A DNA stretch of 64,000 bases, taken from assembly GCF_011059135.1 (NCBI RefSeq), contig NZ_JAALGD010000002.1, positions 186,001 to 250,000 on the forward strand. Direction: 5' to 3'. Source of the DNA: Brevibacillus sp. SYP-B805 (GTDB taxonomy: Bacteria; Bacillota; Bacilli; Brevibacillales; Brevibacillaceae). Shown here piece by piece: positions 44,615 through 55,100 of this stretch. The notes beneath the pieces were generated by a model. It saw only the letters and a list, made by a program, of their open reading frames with translations, ran no database searches and was not told the origin of the DNA. Within the stretch, counting starts at the first letter, position 1; each line of letters opens with the position of its first letter. The translations under genes and the position numbers were made by a program.

Positions 44615-46273
44615 CTAGTCGTTCACGGCAACGCGCAGAACTTCCTCGATGGTGGTCAGCCCCTGCAGCACTTTCAACAAGCCGTCGTCAATCAGGAGCA
44701 CCATCCCGTTTTTGACGGCATGCATGCGGTATTCCCTGGCGGTGCGGTTTTCCAGGATCATCCTGCGGAGCGCGTCATCCACCGCCAGTACCTCCTGGAT
44801 CGCAATCCTCCCCCGGTAGCCGGTCATTGCGCAGTTGCCGCAGCCTTCCCCCCTGTATATCTTCTGGGGCTTGAACCCCCGTTTTTCCAGGAGGGAGCGT
44901 TCGTGCTCACTCGGTTCCACTTCCCGCTTGCAATCGTTGCAGATCCTGCGCACCAGGCGCTGTGACACCACGCCGGTCAGGGAGGAAGCGACCAGAAACG
45001 GATGGATGCCCATTTCCACCAGGCGGGTGACCGTCGTGACGGAGTCGTTGGTATGCAGGGTGCTCAGCACCAGGTGTCCCGTCATGGAGGCCCGGATGGC
45101 AATCTCCGCCGTCTCCAGATCGCGAATCTCCCCCACCATGACAATGTCGGGGTCCTGGCGAAGGATGGAGCGCAGCCCCTTGGCAAACGTCAGGCCCGTC
45201 TGCGTGTTCACCTGCACCTGATTGACGCCGTCCAGATGGTATTCCACCGGATCTTCCACGGTGATGATGTTCACATCCTCACTGTTCAAGTAGTTGAGCG
45301 ACGCGTACAAGGTGGAGGATTTCCCGCTGCCGGTCGGCCCCGTGATCAGGATCAGGCCGTTCGGCTGCTCCAGCATCCTGCGGAACAGCGGCAGGTTGCG
45401 CTTGTTGAACCCGAGCCGGTTGATATCGTTGATCGCCGCGGACACATCCAGAATGCGCATCACCACTTTTTCGCCATAGATGGTAGGTAAGGTGGAGACG
45501 CGGATGTCGATCTCCTTCATGTTGATCTCCTGCTTAATCCGTCCGTCCTGCGGAATCCGCCGCTCCGCAATATTCAGATTGGCCATGATTTTGAGGCGGG
45601 CGATCACCACATTGGTCATGTGGCGGGGGAGCGTCCGTTCCGTCCGCAGCACGCCGTCCACACGGAAGCGGACGCGCAGGCTGTCCTCCTGCGGGTCGAA
45701 GTGGATATCGCTTGCCCGGGTCTGCACCGCCTGCTGGATCAGCTGGTTGACGAGACGCACGATGGGGGAGTCTTCATCGGCAAGCTCCGTTTCCACCATC
45801 TCCTGATCGACCGACAAGTCCTCCATCAGCTCGTTTACGGATTCCTGCAAGCTGTAGTAGCGGATGATGGCGCGCTGGATCTCGTCTTTGGTGGCGATCG
45901 CCGGCTCGATCTGAAAGCCCGTGGACATGCGCAGGTCGTCGATGGCGAAATAATCGAGCGGGTCCGCCATCGCCACCATCAGTTTGTTCCCCTCTTTGCG
46001 CAACGGAATCACCTGATAGCGCCTGGCCATCGCTTCCGTGATGACACTGGTGAGGGATTGATCAAACTTGTATTTGAAGAGGCTGACGTGGGGAATTCCC
46101 AATTGGAACTCCAGCACCTCGATCAGCTGGTTTTCGGAAAGGTAGCCCTGCTGCAGCAACACGTCGCCCAGTTTCTGCTTGGTCGTTTTTTGCTCCTGCA
46201 GCGCTTTCTGCAGCTGCTCTTCGGTGATCAGTCCGCTTTCGACAAGCAGGTCACCCAATCGTTTCCGGATCAT
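44615..46273 (-). CDS. pilB: Pilus extension ATPase PilB
   Basis: 552 residues. N-terminal GspE/PilB (MshEN) domain (RKRLGDLLVESGLITEEQLQ), ATPase domain with Walker A GPTGSGKSSTLY and Walker B region ILRQDPDIVMVGEIRD, and a zinc motif from CNDCKRE to CGNCAMTGYRGR. MshEN domains can bind cyclic di-GMP; the RLGDLLVESGLIT part fits, so c-di-GMP control of extension is plausible. GAGGTGG precedes the ATG. Confidence 0.95.
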   Translation of the reverse strand: MIRKRLGDLLVESGLITEEQLQKALQEQKTTKQKLGDVLLQQGYLSENQLIEVLEFQLGIPHVSLFKYKFDQSLTSVITEAMARRYQVIPLRKEGNKLMVAMADPLDYFAIDDLRMSTGFQIEPAIATKDEIQRAIIRYYSLQESVNELMEDLSVDQEMVETELADEDSPIVRLVNQLIQQAVQTRASDIHFDPQEDSLRVRFRVDGVLRTERTLPRHMTNVVIARLKIMANLNIAERRIPQDGRIKQEINMKEIDIRVSTLPTIYGEKVVMRILDVSAAINDINRLGFNKRNLPLFRRMLEQPNGLILITGPTGSGKSSTLYASLNYLNSEDVNIITVEDPVEYHLDGVNQVQVNTQTGLTFAKGLRSILRQDPDIVMVGEIRDLETAEIAIRASMTGHLVLSTLHTNDSVTTVTRLVEMGIHPFLVASSLTGVVSQRLVRRICNDCKREVEPSEHERSLLEKRGFKPQKIYRGEGCGNCAMTGYRGRIAIQEVLAVDDALRRMILENRTAREYRMHAVKNGMVLLIDDGLLKVLQGLTTIEEVLRVAVND

Positions 46274-46297
46274 ACTACCACCTCGCGATTTTCCGGT

Positions 46298-47887
46298 TTA
46301 TGGCGACGGAATGAGTACATTGGGATCCTCCGGAATGTCGGGAGGACGGGCTGTATCCGGCACGGTGTCGGGAATGTCGGGCGGACGGGCCGCATCTGGC
46401 ACCATGTTCGGATCGTTGGCAAATCCGCCTTCTGCCGTTTGCGGCGGCACAGGCGGCGACGGCTGGCCGGCGGAGTCGAACACCGCCAGATTGCCGTCTC
46501 CTTGATTGATGATTTGGGAAGGAGGGCCTACATACACAAGTTTTGGAATAGGTCGATAGTAGTCTTTCGTGATCAGCTGCCTGCTTTCCTCCTGCTGGGA
46601 GCCCTCTTTTTTGACAACACGGAAAATTTTGGCGAGCACGCCTTCCGCTCCCTCCTGTGCAATGCGCCGCTCAGTGGGAGCCAGCGATCCGTCAATCAGA
46701 ACGACCGTTTCCGGCCTGAAGCGTTCCGGCTGCTCCAGCACGATGCTGCTCGTTTTCCGATCCGCATTGTTTCCATACAGGCCGATGTGCAGCTGGCCGC
46801 CTGTCAGACGGGCGTCCACATAGACGGGGTGATCAAACGGATTTTCCAGCTTCAGATCAAGCTTGCCGTCCCAAATGGCGGCATCCAGCCCGGGCGGAAC
46901 GTACGCCTGCGGCTGCAGGTGGGGGTGCCGCTCCACGATGGCAAGCTCCGCCTTGAGCGCCGCCCAGTAAAGGGTGGAAGCGGCCTGGCCGATGCCGAAT
47001 TGGATGCCGCCTGTCTTCTGTACGGAACCGGCGTCCGTGCCCGTCACATAGGTTCCCCCCTGCACAAACGGTCCGATCGTCTGGAGAAACGAGAAGACCG
47101 CATGGCTGTCAATCACTTGGCCATTGAGGCGGGAGACGATCTTCTTGATGTTTTGCCGGTCCGTGGCGATCTGGGCAGGCAGTGCCGTGCTTGCTTCCGC
47201 CAACAGCGTGTCGATCATCTCCAGCCTGGTGCCGACGACGGCCGGTTCCTTCTCCTGCACCGCCAGCGGAATGCGGCGATCCGCCTCCAGGCTGTGCAGG
47301 GACAGCTCCATCCGTTTCAATGTTTCGTCGATGGAAAGCGTGCGCCCCGTCCGATGCGGGATCACGCGCACCTGTGTTCCGTCAATCCGGATGACGGCAT
47401 TGGCCGGCTGCTGGTCGATCGCTGCCTTGATCTGTTCCAGGGCGCGAACCGCTTCCTCCGGTTTCCAGGTATAGCGCAGTTCCACGACCGGATTGACCGG
47501 CTCTCCCGTCCACGTGTGCCAAAGCTTGCGCAGCCCCTGGGTAGCGGTCGATTTCTGGAGCAGTTCCGATGTGGTGCCTTCCAGATCGTACACAAGTCCC
47601 AGCTGTTCCGGCGTCAGCGTCCATGTTTGTCCGTCGTATTCCAGGACAAGAGGTTTGGCTTGGGCCGCATGAATCAGTGCCGCCACACGCTGCCGCGCCT
47701 GTTCCACCTCTAGTTCTCCCAGCGAAAGGCCCCCGATCTTTACGTCCGGGGAAAGCCTGGTTGGCTGCACGGCTTCTTCCAGCGGGGGAGCGACCATTCC
47801 GGTGACCACGATACCGCACACAACCATCACAAGGTAAAGGATGAGCAGGGATGCCTTTTCCGGGATACGCCATCGTCTTTCTTCCAT
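46298..47887 (-). CDS. VanW-family surface protein
   Basis: 529 residues. N-terminal membrane helix (13-34), a peptidoglycan-binding-4-like region (about 45-200), then the VanW domain (about 230-440, with NGQVIDSHAVFSFLQTIGPF and GGIQFGIGQAASTLYWAALKA). The last 60 residues are Pro/Asp-rich with a near-repeated block (VPDAARPPDIPD, VPDTARPPDIPE). VanW domains are of unknown activity and occur in wall-associated proteins. It is the first gene upstream of pilB in the same direction with 24 bases between them, so co-transcription with the pilus genes is likely. Confidence 0.88.
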   Translation of the reverse strand: MEERRWRIPEKASLLILYLVMVVCGIVVTGMVAPPLEEAVQPTRLSPDVKIGGLSLGELEVEQARQRVAALIHAAQAKPLVLEYDGQTWTLTPEQLGLVYDLEGTTSELLQKSTATQGLRKLWHTWTGEPVNPVVELRYTWKPEEAVRALEQIKAAIDQQPANAVIRIDGTQVRVIPHRTGRTLSIDETLKRMELSLHSLEADRRIPLAVQEKEPAVVGTRLEMIDTLLAEASTALPAQIATDRQNIKKIVSRLNGQVIDSHAVFSFLQTIGPFVQGGTYVTGTDAGSVQKTGGIQFGIGQAASTLYWAALKAELAIVERHPHLQPQAYVPPGLDAAIWDGKLDLKLENPFDHPVYVDARLTGGQLHIGLYGNNADRKTSSIVLEQPERFRPETVVLIDGSLAPTERRIAQEGAEGVLAKIFRVVKKEGSQQEESRQLITKDYYRPIPKLVYVGPPSQIINQGDGNLAVFDSAGQPSPPVPPQTAEGGFANDPNMVPDAARPPDIPDTVPDTARPPDIPEDPNVLIPSP

Positions 47888-47928
47888 CTTCCCTCACCTC
47901 ATGTCCTGTTCCATTCCCATGCCAATGC

Positions 47929-48807
47929 TTATCGCTCGGGGAACTCCGCAATCTCCTCCAGTTCCAGCAGCTTGGCATGGCGCGGCGTTTGCTGTTCCAA
48001 CCCATCCGCCGCCTGCGCAGAAAGCCCGTCCGCCTCGATTTCCTCCAGCTGCAGCACAAGCCTACGCATGTCGCTCATGTCAGGCTTGTCCGGCTGAGCG
48101 GGGGGCACATATGCCGTCTCGAGGCTGCCGGGAGAGGCGGTTTCGCTTTCGTCCAGCAGGGCGGTCAGATTGGAGAGAAGGAGTTCTTCGCCGTCATCTT
48201 CTCCGCTGGGCACATCGGGCTCCGCTTCCCTATCTTCCTCGATAAAGGCAGTTCTGTCAATAACTTCCAGTATCACCGATTCCATGCCGGTCCGGTCGTC
48301 TGCGCCGGCATCGGCGTCCGCCGATGCGGGCTCTTGTGCAGCGGCGGTCTCTTCTTCGCCTGCTGCCCGTAACCCCCGAATCAGCTCATCAATGGCCGCC
48401 TGTTCATCAAAGGGGGCCGTTTCTACGGCGAATGCGGCGGCCTGTGCTGCATCATCGCTCTGTTCCTGCATCACCCCAGGTTCCGGATCGCGGGCGGCAA
48501 GCGGCGGCTCCGCGTGATGATGGCTGACCGCTATTCCCTCTGCCGCCTGTACCAACACCGCCTGCTGCCGCTCCTTTGCGACCAGCCAACCTGCCAAGCC
48601 GGAGATCCCCAGTACCAGCAGCACCAGCAGCGCAACCGGGATACCATATCCAACGTACTCAGCCGCCAAAAAAAACAGCAGCACGGTACCTGCGGCGGCA
48701 AACCGGACCATCGTCACATGCTTTTCGGGAAGAAAAGGCGGTGCCAAGCGCTTTCCCAGAAACAACAGACCGCCGCTGACAAGCAACGCGATTACCAGTG
48801 TGATCAT
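47929..48807 (-). CDS. Membrane protein with acidic cytoplasmic tail, 292 aa (unknown)
   Basis: Three hydrophobic helices in the first 85 residues (MITLVIALLVSGGLLFLG, FAAAGTVLLFFLAAEYVG, VALLVLLVLGISGLAGWLV), then about 200 residues rich in Ala, Glu and Asp with few aromatic residues, likely disordered or helical. No domain recognised. AGGAGG precedes ATG 48807. It opens the minus-strand pilus transcription unit, divergent from the minor pseudopilin operon, so a pilus-related scaffold role is possible (inference). The 196 bases to the divergent gene hold both promoters; no clear consensus. Confidence 0.65.
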   Translation of the reverse strand: MITLVIALLVSGGLLFLGKRLAPPFLPEKHVTMVRFAAAGTVLLFFLAAEYVGYGIPVALLVLLVLGISGLAGWLVAKERQQAVLVQAAEGIAVSHHHAEPPLAARDPEPGVMQEQSDDAAQAAAFAVETAPFDEQAAIDELIRGLRAAGEEETAAAQEPASADADAGADDRTGMESVILEVIDRTAFIEEDREAEPDVPSGEDDGEELLLSNLTALLDESETASPGSLETAYVPPAQPDKPDMSDMRRLVLQLEEIEADGLSAQAADGLEQQTPRHAKLLELEEIAEFPER

Positions 48808-49003
48808 AGCACCTCCTGCTGCGAAGAGGGGGAAGGCGGACCTCCCCTTCTCCCTTTGTCCCCCAACTTGGTATTTCATTCCTTTTCTCTTTATCTTACA
48901 ATAGTCCTATGCATACTGAAAATAGTTGATTCAAATTTACTATTATCACAGTGAAATATGTACTATCCCGGTAAAAACAGTTCAACACCAGACAGGTGAT
49001 GTT

Positions 49004-49552
49004 ATGGGTCATTGGATGGATTGGCGAGACGAGCGGGGATCTTCCCTGATCGAAGTGATTTTGGCGCTGACGGTCGTTACGCTTGTGGCCATGTATTTCA
49101 TCAAGTCATTCTATCAGGCCGAGCAGTCCGTTCAGGTTTCCGACAGAAAGCTGATCGCCGCCACCCTGGCGCGGCAGGAAGTGGAAAAGTGGAAGCTGGG
49201 AGATTTTCAAAAAATATTGGCTGATGTTGATCCCGATCTGACGGATGGCAGGGCTGTGACGAAAACGTATCCGTTTGACACGAAGCTGGATACGAACCCA
49301 GCCAATCCGTTTCCGAAAAAGACAGCAAAGGAACTGGATACGGTAAACGGCACCATCTACCATACGCTGGTACAGATTACCTCGCTGGACGACAATCAGC
49401 CGGACGATGCCAATGATTACGACGACCAACTGTTGAAAATAAAGGTCACGGTAACCTGGTTGAATGAAACGGAGTATAACGCAGCAGCGGACAAGCTGCG
49501 GGTTTCCTCCTCCGTCGAGGCATTCATTGCAAAGGAGGTGCTGCGCCGATGA
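49004..49552 (+). CDS. Minor type IV pseudopilin, PilV-like
   Basis: 182 residues. Prepilin leader MGHWMDWRDERG cut before SSLIEVILALTVVTLVAMYF, with Glu5. The head has no conserved motif. AGGTGATGTT precedes ATG 49004. First gene of a plus-strand trio; the order (short prepilin with SSLIEV, then LTLVELL prepilin, then a larger PilX-like protein) resembles pilV-pilW-pilX of proteobacteria. Confidence 0.85.
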   Translation: MGHWMDWRDERGSSLIEVILALTVVTLVAMYFIKSFYQAEQSVQVSDRKLIAATLARQEVEKWKLGDFQKILADVDPDLTDGRAVTKTYPFDTKLDTNPANPFPKKTAKELDTVNGTIYHTLVQITSLDDNQPDDANDYDDQLLKIKVTVTWLNETEYNAAADKLRVSSSVEAFIAKEVLRR

Positions 49553-50337
49553 GGCAGGCAAATCCTCGCTCTTCCTTGGCGAATGAGGAGGGCCTTACCC
49601 TCGTTGAACTCCTGGCCGGTTTGCTGCTGTTCAGCATGGTGCTTGCCATGCTGTATGGGGTGCTGATGTCAGGGTATTCCTTGAAAAACAAGGTAACGAG
49701 CCAGGCAACCATGCGCAATCACGCGGACGCCCTTGCCAACAGCATTATCACCTCAACCCGAAACGCATACGGCATCGAGAACGTTACCGACTACATGACC
49801 GCCCCTCCCAACACGACGGTGGGCAGACAGACGAAAACGGCCGAGGCCTCCGCCGTCATCAGCGCAATATGGCTGACCCAGCTGGTCAATCCAGGGCAGC
49901 CGGACCAGCACTGGGTCAATACGCTGTACAAAATCGAGCAGGACGGCGCCCCAAGACCCGGTGAGCACACCCATTACCGCCTGGTGCGCGAAACGTTTAC
50001 CCAGCCGCCAGGGCAAAACTATCTGCCTTTTCCGGCAACCAAATACTTTACCAGCAAAGAAAACGGCGGCAAAGATCCGGATCCCGGTTCCACCATTCAG
50101 CTGAACGACCCGCGTTTTCCCCTGCTGAATGATGTGAAAGTGTCGGATGCGGAAGGCAATAACCATGTGCAGCAATCTTTTGTCAAACCCGACTATAACG
50201 ACAAATTTGAGCGTTCGCTGGAGATCAGTCTTGTGCTGTGCGAATACGACCCCGATCGCGGTCAGGAGTCGCTGCCCTATGAATTCCGCAGCAGGATCCA
50301 TATCGAGTCGTTGAGGGGGATCTTCTATGCCCAATAG
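49549..50337 (+). CDS. Minor type IV pseudopilin, PilW-like
   Basis: 262 residues. Leader MRQANPRSSLANEEG cut before LTLVELLAGLLLFSMVLAML, with Glu5. The C-terminal head is about 220 residues. Start ATG overlaps the previous stop (ATGA), with GGAGGTG upstream. Likely part of the pilus-priming tip complex. Confidence 0.88.
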   Translation: MRQANPRSSLANEEGLTLVELLAGLLLFSMVLAMLYGVLMSGYSLKNKVTSQATMRNHADALANSIITSTRNAYGIENVTDYMTAPPNTTVGRQTKTAEASAVISAIWLTQLVNPGQPDQHWVNTLYKIEQDGAPRPGEHTHYRLVRETFTQPPGQNYLPFPATKYFTSKENGGKDPDPGSTIQLNDPRFPLLNDVKVSDAEGNNHVQQSFVKPDYNDKFERSLEISLVLCEYDPDRGQESLPYEFRSRIHIESLRGIFYAQ

Positions 50338-52132
50338 CAAAGCAAAACTGAAAGACGAACAGGGCTATGCCGCACTCGTCGCCATCCTGGTGATTTTGCT
50401 GCTCACGCTGCTCGGGACGAACCTGCTGCAAGTAACGCTGGGCAGTCTGGCGATGGCACGCAAGACGGAGGCGCGGGGCGAATCCCAGTATCTTGCCCGC
50501 ATGGGGATGGAGGAAGCGCTGGCGAGGCTGGATAAAGCGGTTGAAGTGGTGAATGATCAGATCGAGGCAACCGGCAAAGAGAAGAGCAATGAGATCTACA
50601 CCGATATCTATCTCCCCGTCATGCGGAAACATTTTCCGGAAAGCCCGTTTACCAAAACCTATCCGGCAGCCGATGCCCCCGCCAAATACGAGCTGACGGT
50701 TACCCGCGAGCCGAAGAAACCAACCGATGCAGGTAACGCAGAAACCGAACTGGCGAACCCGAGCACGCCGATCGTGGAAAAATTCACGATAGAAGCAACG
50801 GGGACAGCCCCTGCCGCCTACGGAACCGAAACAGCCAGAATGAAAGCCGTCGTCTATGTAAGCACGATCCCGGAAGAATTTCATTATGTGCTGTCCACAC
50901 CTATTGATGATTCGATCGATTGCCAGAAGAATGCCGCCCGATGCTACCAGATCGTGTTGAACGGGTCCCCTTTCATTCGAGGAGACATCTATTCCAACAC
51001 CTTTACCATGAGAAACACGGCTACCTACTATTCCAAAGGGAACGAAGTAAAGGAACCTACTACCTATCCTTCCGTCGTCGGTCAGCTGGGCAGTCCGTAT
51101 GCATATGTCACAAACCACCATATGTTTTGGGAAGAGACGTCGTTTGTACCGGACATCTCCAACATTTCTTCGGAATGGTACAAGGCGTTTGTCATCCAAC
51201 CCACCCTCAACCTGAATCTGCAGCCGGCTTTTGGCAACATTCGGCCCATCGCGCAGGTGATCGGGGAGAAACGGCCGACGTGGCCGTCTTTCGGCGCCTC
51301 TGACAGTACGGAAGAGGAAATTACGGCAGATCAAGACATTGGCGCCACATTCACCAATGGGGGTGTCAGGATCAAACAAGGCGTTACGTTGACTGTCAAT
51401 GGCGGCGACTATGTCGTCAACGGTGTCTTGACGATGGATGGGAATGATTCCGCACTCATCGTCAACGACGGGAATCTGTACATTGCCGGTAATAATAAGA
51501 ACGCGGTCAACAACCAGGCTGCATTTCTGCGAGGAACAGTAGACGTAGGTGACGGGCATATGATCTATATTGACGGAAATGCAGTCTTTGAAGATCTGAC
51601 GTGCAATGAGCCGATCTATATCAATGGCGATCTGCGGGTGCAGGGCTCCTTCAACATGAATGCCACCGTCTATGTGAAAGGGAATGTGCAATTTACAGAA
51701 GAAGAGACCAACAACGAAGAAAACCCCGGTACCCTGGTGATTCTGGCTGGCGGCAAAGTGGAGCTGTTTAACCTGAGCATGCGAAACAGCCAAAAAACCA
51801 TCAGTTCCTTTGTTTACACCGAAGCGCCCGACGGCATCACCCTGTATGGCGTAGCCTCCAACTACAGGCTGTACGGAGGGATTCACGCCAAGAAGATCGA
51901 GCTGAATGCGGTGAGAGGAGACGTCATGCTGGAAAATGGCGTCGCCAAACTGGATGCAGATGGGAAAGTGGTTTTTGATTCCAGCCATGGACCGTTGAAC
52001 CCGGATCCCAACTCAGCCCGTTTGAAGGTTGAGTTTAATCCTGGTTTGTTCGAAAATCCCCCGCCCGGCATTCCGATCAAGCACAGGTTTTCCTACTATA
52101 TTCATGAGTTTGCCACGCTGAACAATCCATAA
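50327..52132 (+). CDS. Large PilX-like pilus tip protein with beta-helix-like C-terminus
   Basis: 601 residues. N-terminus KDEQGYAALVAILVILLLTL resembles PilX: a leader-type Gly followed by a hydrophobic helix but no Glu5. The GESQYLARMGMEEALARLDKA segment is the PilX N-terminal signature. Residues about 330-560 contain many short alternating strands (NGGVRIKQGVTLTVNGGDYVV, GNLYIAGNN, MIYIDGNAVFEDL, IYINGDLRVQGSFNMN), suggesting a right-handed beta-helix like polymer-forming or adhesin domains. A Cys pair lies at IDCQKNAARCY. Overlaps the previous gene by 11 bases; followed by a strong hairpin. Confidence 0.82.
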   Translation: MPNSKAKLKDEQGYAALVAILVILLLTLLGTNLLQVTLGSLAMARKTEARGESQYLARMGMEEALARLDKAVEVVNDQIEATGKEKSNEIYTDIYLPVMRKHFPESPFTKTYPAADAPAKYELTVTREPKKPTDAGNAETELANPSTPIVEKFTIEATGTAPAAYGTETARMKAVVYVSTIPEEFHYVLSTPIDDSIDCQKNAARCYQIVLNGSPFIRGDIYSNTFTMRNTATYYSKGNEVKEPTTYPSVVGQLGSPYAYVTNHHMFWEETSFVPDISNISSEWYKAFVIQPTLNLNLQPAFGNIRPIAQVIGEKRPTWPSFGASDSTEEEITADQDIGATFTNGGVRIKQGVTLTVNGGDYVVNGVLTMDGNDSALIVNDGNLYIAGNNKNAVNNQAAFLRGTVDVGDGHMIYIDGNAVFEDLTCNEPIYINGDLRVQGSFNMNATVYVKGNVQFTEEETNNEENPGTLVILAGGKVELFNLSMRNSQKTISSFVYTEAPDGITLYGVASNYRLYGGIHAKKIELNAVRGDVMLENGVAKLDADGKVVFDSSHGPLNPDPNSARLKVEFNPGLFENPPPGIPIKHRFSYYIHEFATLNNP

Positions 52133-52134
52133 AA

Positions 52135-52169
52135 GCAGCACCCTCCGGTCAGATACCGGAGGGTGCTGC
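52135..52169. terminator. Bidirectional terminator between minor pseudopilins and VWA gene
   Basis: Perfect 15-bp stem GCAGCACCCTCCGGT (52135-52149) with ACCGGAGGGTGCTGC (52155-52169), loop five. A T run follows on the minus strand, so it best serves the VWA gene. Confidence 0.92.
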
Positions 52170-52182
52170 GCTTCGTGCCTTC

Positions 52183-55100
52183 TTACATTTTCTTCAGATT
52201 GGGCCTTACTGTAAAGGTTCCATCCAATATCTTCGTGATTTGTACCCCGACCGCATCTTTGGATGGATTCCAGCGTGTGTTGGAATCGGTGATGCGGATG
52301 GCTACCTTCCACGGCACGTCAGGCGTTGTGATGACGATCTGGGATGATTTCAGCGGAATCCAATCATCTTTGGTAGGTTCCCTACCTTCCGGATAAATGG
52401 CGTACTCGATCAGCTTGACGCCCCAATCCCAGTCTCCCTGGCCGATCTGCCCGTCACGGTTGACGTCAAACCAGCTGCCGAGCGCAAGCTTCTCCGCTTC
52501 CGTCGAGGGCTTCGCCAATGTCGTGGTGAAGTAGGAAGCGCCCTGTTTGGTTAACGAAATGGCAATCGGTCTGCTGGAAACAACATCATTGCCGTAGTGT
52601 TGTTGTCCGAAATCGATGCTGGGGTCGGCGGCAAGCTTGAAGCCCGGGCTGACGAGAAAGACGTCCGAGTGGCTGTCTACCAGCCGCTCCACGGTTTGGT
52701 TCGACTTGTTCTTATGCCTGTCGTATGCCTTCACCGTCACTTTGTACCAACCGGGCTCATCGCCCGCATTCGCGTTCGCCGAATACTGGCTGCCGCCGCT
52801 GTTGTACATTTCACCGGATACATCGGCTGTCTCGCCGAACTGGAATTGGTCGTCCGCCTTGTAAATCTCATAGGTGACTCTCTCAATGCCGCTTCCCCCC
52901 GGCTCATCCGTTACGTTGGCATTGATGGTAATGTTACCGCTATCGCCTTTCAGCTGGATGATAAAGTTGTCGCCAAGATGAACCTCCGGCGGGGTAATGT
53001 CGATGACAAACAGTTGCTCGACCGTCGTGCTGTGACCCGCATGATCCGTGGCCTGCGCGTAGACGGTTACCTGACCGGTCGATGTCGGCTGCGTCGTATA
53101 GGTGCCCTGGCTTCCTGTAATCGTCCGGGCGTTCGATGGTCCGCCGATGGAATCCCACACCGTGAGCGATTTAACGCCGGAGCCGTTGGGATCTTCGGCC
53201 GAAATAAGAATATCTTTCACCTGTTTATCCGGTCCATCCGGGGTACCCCCGCTGATCGTGACCACAGGCCCCGTGCGATCAAGCTTGATCTGACGGGTAA
53301 TCATGGTGCCGGAGCCGGACGATTCGCGGTAGCTGATCTCCGTCGTCCCCTCTTTGCTGATTTCAATCAGGCCGGTGTAAGGATGCTTGCTGCCGTCCAA
53401 CAGGTATTCCTTCGGCAGCCCTGCCGGGAAATCCAGCTTGGCATAGACGGTTTGACCAAACCACTCGCCATATTTCTCCTCCGGTACGGGGTTGGTTCCG
53501 TCCGCATCGTAGTAAAGCGAAAAGCGGGTCGTCCCCCCTTCTTTGATTACCGTGAGGGTTACGGACCGTTTGTTTCCTGCCAGGTCCCGGGCCGTAAAGG
53601 TAAAATCATTCTCCCCGGCAGCGAGCGAAGCCTGGTACGAAAACGAACCATCGGTGTTGACCGGGATGGTTTCGTCGGCAGGAAGGTCGTTTGCCCCCGT
53701 CAGCTTCAGCCAATCAAGGTAAGGCTCCGTCACTTTCCCGCTGATCGTAACCCTGTCCGCATCCAGGACGGCGCGGTCTTCCGGCGAAAGGATGGTGATC
53801 GCTGGCGGTGTCCGGTCAATCCATGCTTCCCTGGAAACGATCTCGCCTGTCGCAAAGCCGCCGGTTGCCTTGACCTCGATGGTATACTTGCCGTCGGCGT
53901 CGAGATCAAATCTGTACGGAGCCGACAGCGTCTGCCAATCCTCCCTCGTCCCGTCTCCGGTGAGGCGGTACTGATACACGACATGGCTGCCGGAATCCGG
54001 AACAAGCCGGGTTAGCGAGATTTCCACCGCTTCATTTGTCCAGGTGCGATCGGCGAGCTGCTCCCCACTCTCCTTCTCCTTCATCAGGACGTCAGGAACG
54101 AGCGGCAGTTCTGCCGTGACATCCCGTTCCCCTTCGACATCGCGATAGGTGACAGCGATGATCCGGTTGCTGTTCCCCGGTTTAAAGAGCATGCTTTTGA
54201 CGGGCAAGGTGATCTCCCGGTCATCCTGCACGAGCGTAACCGAATCCGCCATCGTATTGTCCGCGTTCAGCAGTTTGCGAATCTGGCCCAGCTCATTTGC
54301 TTCATAGGTGTAGCCACGGGCGTCCGGCAGCTTCACTTTCAGCCTGACAGGGTCCTTGGGCGCTTCAAACGTCGTCTTTTTGGCGGATTCATCGTCCGTG
54401 TAATACACTTCCGGGTTCTGCAGGCGTTCGTTCAGCGCCCATTCCACCTGCACCTCCAAGGTGAAAATCTGTTCCGGCGCTGAGGAAATCTTGGAATATT
54501 CCACCTCCTGCAGGCTGATCTCAACCGGAGAACCGGTTCCTGGTGAAACGGGCACTCCATTGATCGACAGCAGCTTGACTCCCTTCGGAAGCTGTTGAAC
54601 CAGCTTGCCGTTGGACAGTTTCCCTGACGGGCTGCCGTGCCCGTTTCCGTTGCCATTGCCGTTGACGTCGCCGACCGCTTTGACGGTGTACCGAATCCGG
54701 AACGTGTCACGGGTCCGTCCATCATTTGGCGGCCATTTCTCCAGCTCCGAGACGTTATCGAGGTAGCTCATGGTCACCTGGTACGAGGGAGGTACCCGAT
54801 CCCGCACCTTGAACTGCACATGTCCGGGATATACCCGCACGGTTTCCCCCTGCAGGTTGACATATTCCAGATACATGTCCTTGCCGCTGTTGTCGTCCGA
54901 ATTGTTGAAATTGTATGTCCCTTTTTCCAGAAATTCCAACGGCAGCATATAGGATTGCGGGCTGGGGGTGGCGCCACCTACCGTGTAAGGCACGTCATTC
55001 AGATTCATGACCGCATAATCGCCGTCCATATAGGCGTTCGCATTGGGAGCGAGCCGCACTTTGCCGTTGTACTTCGAAAGGTTCACCTTAAATTTTACCT

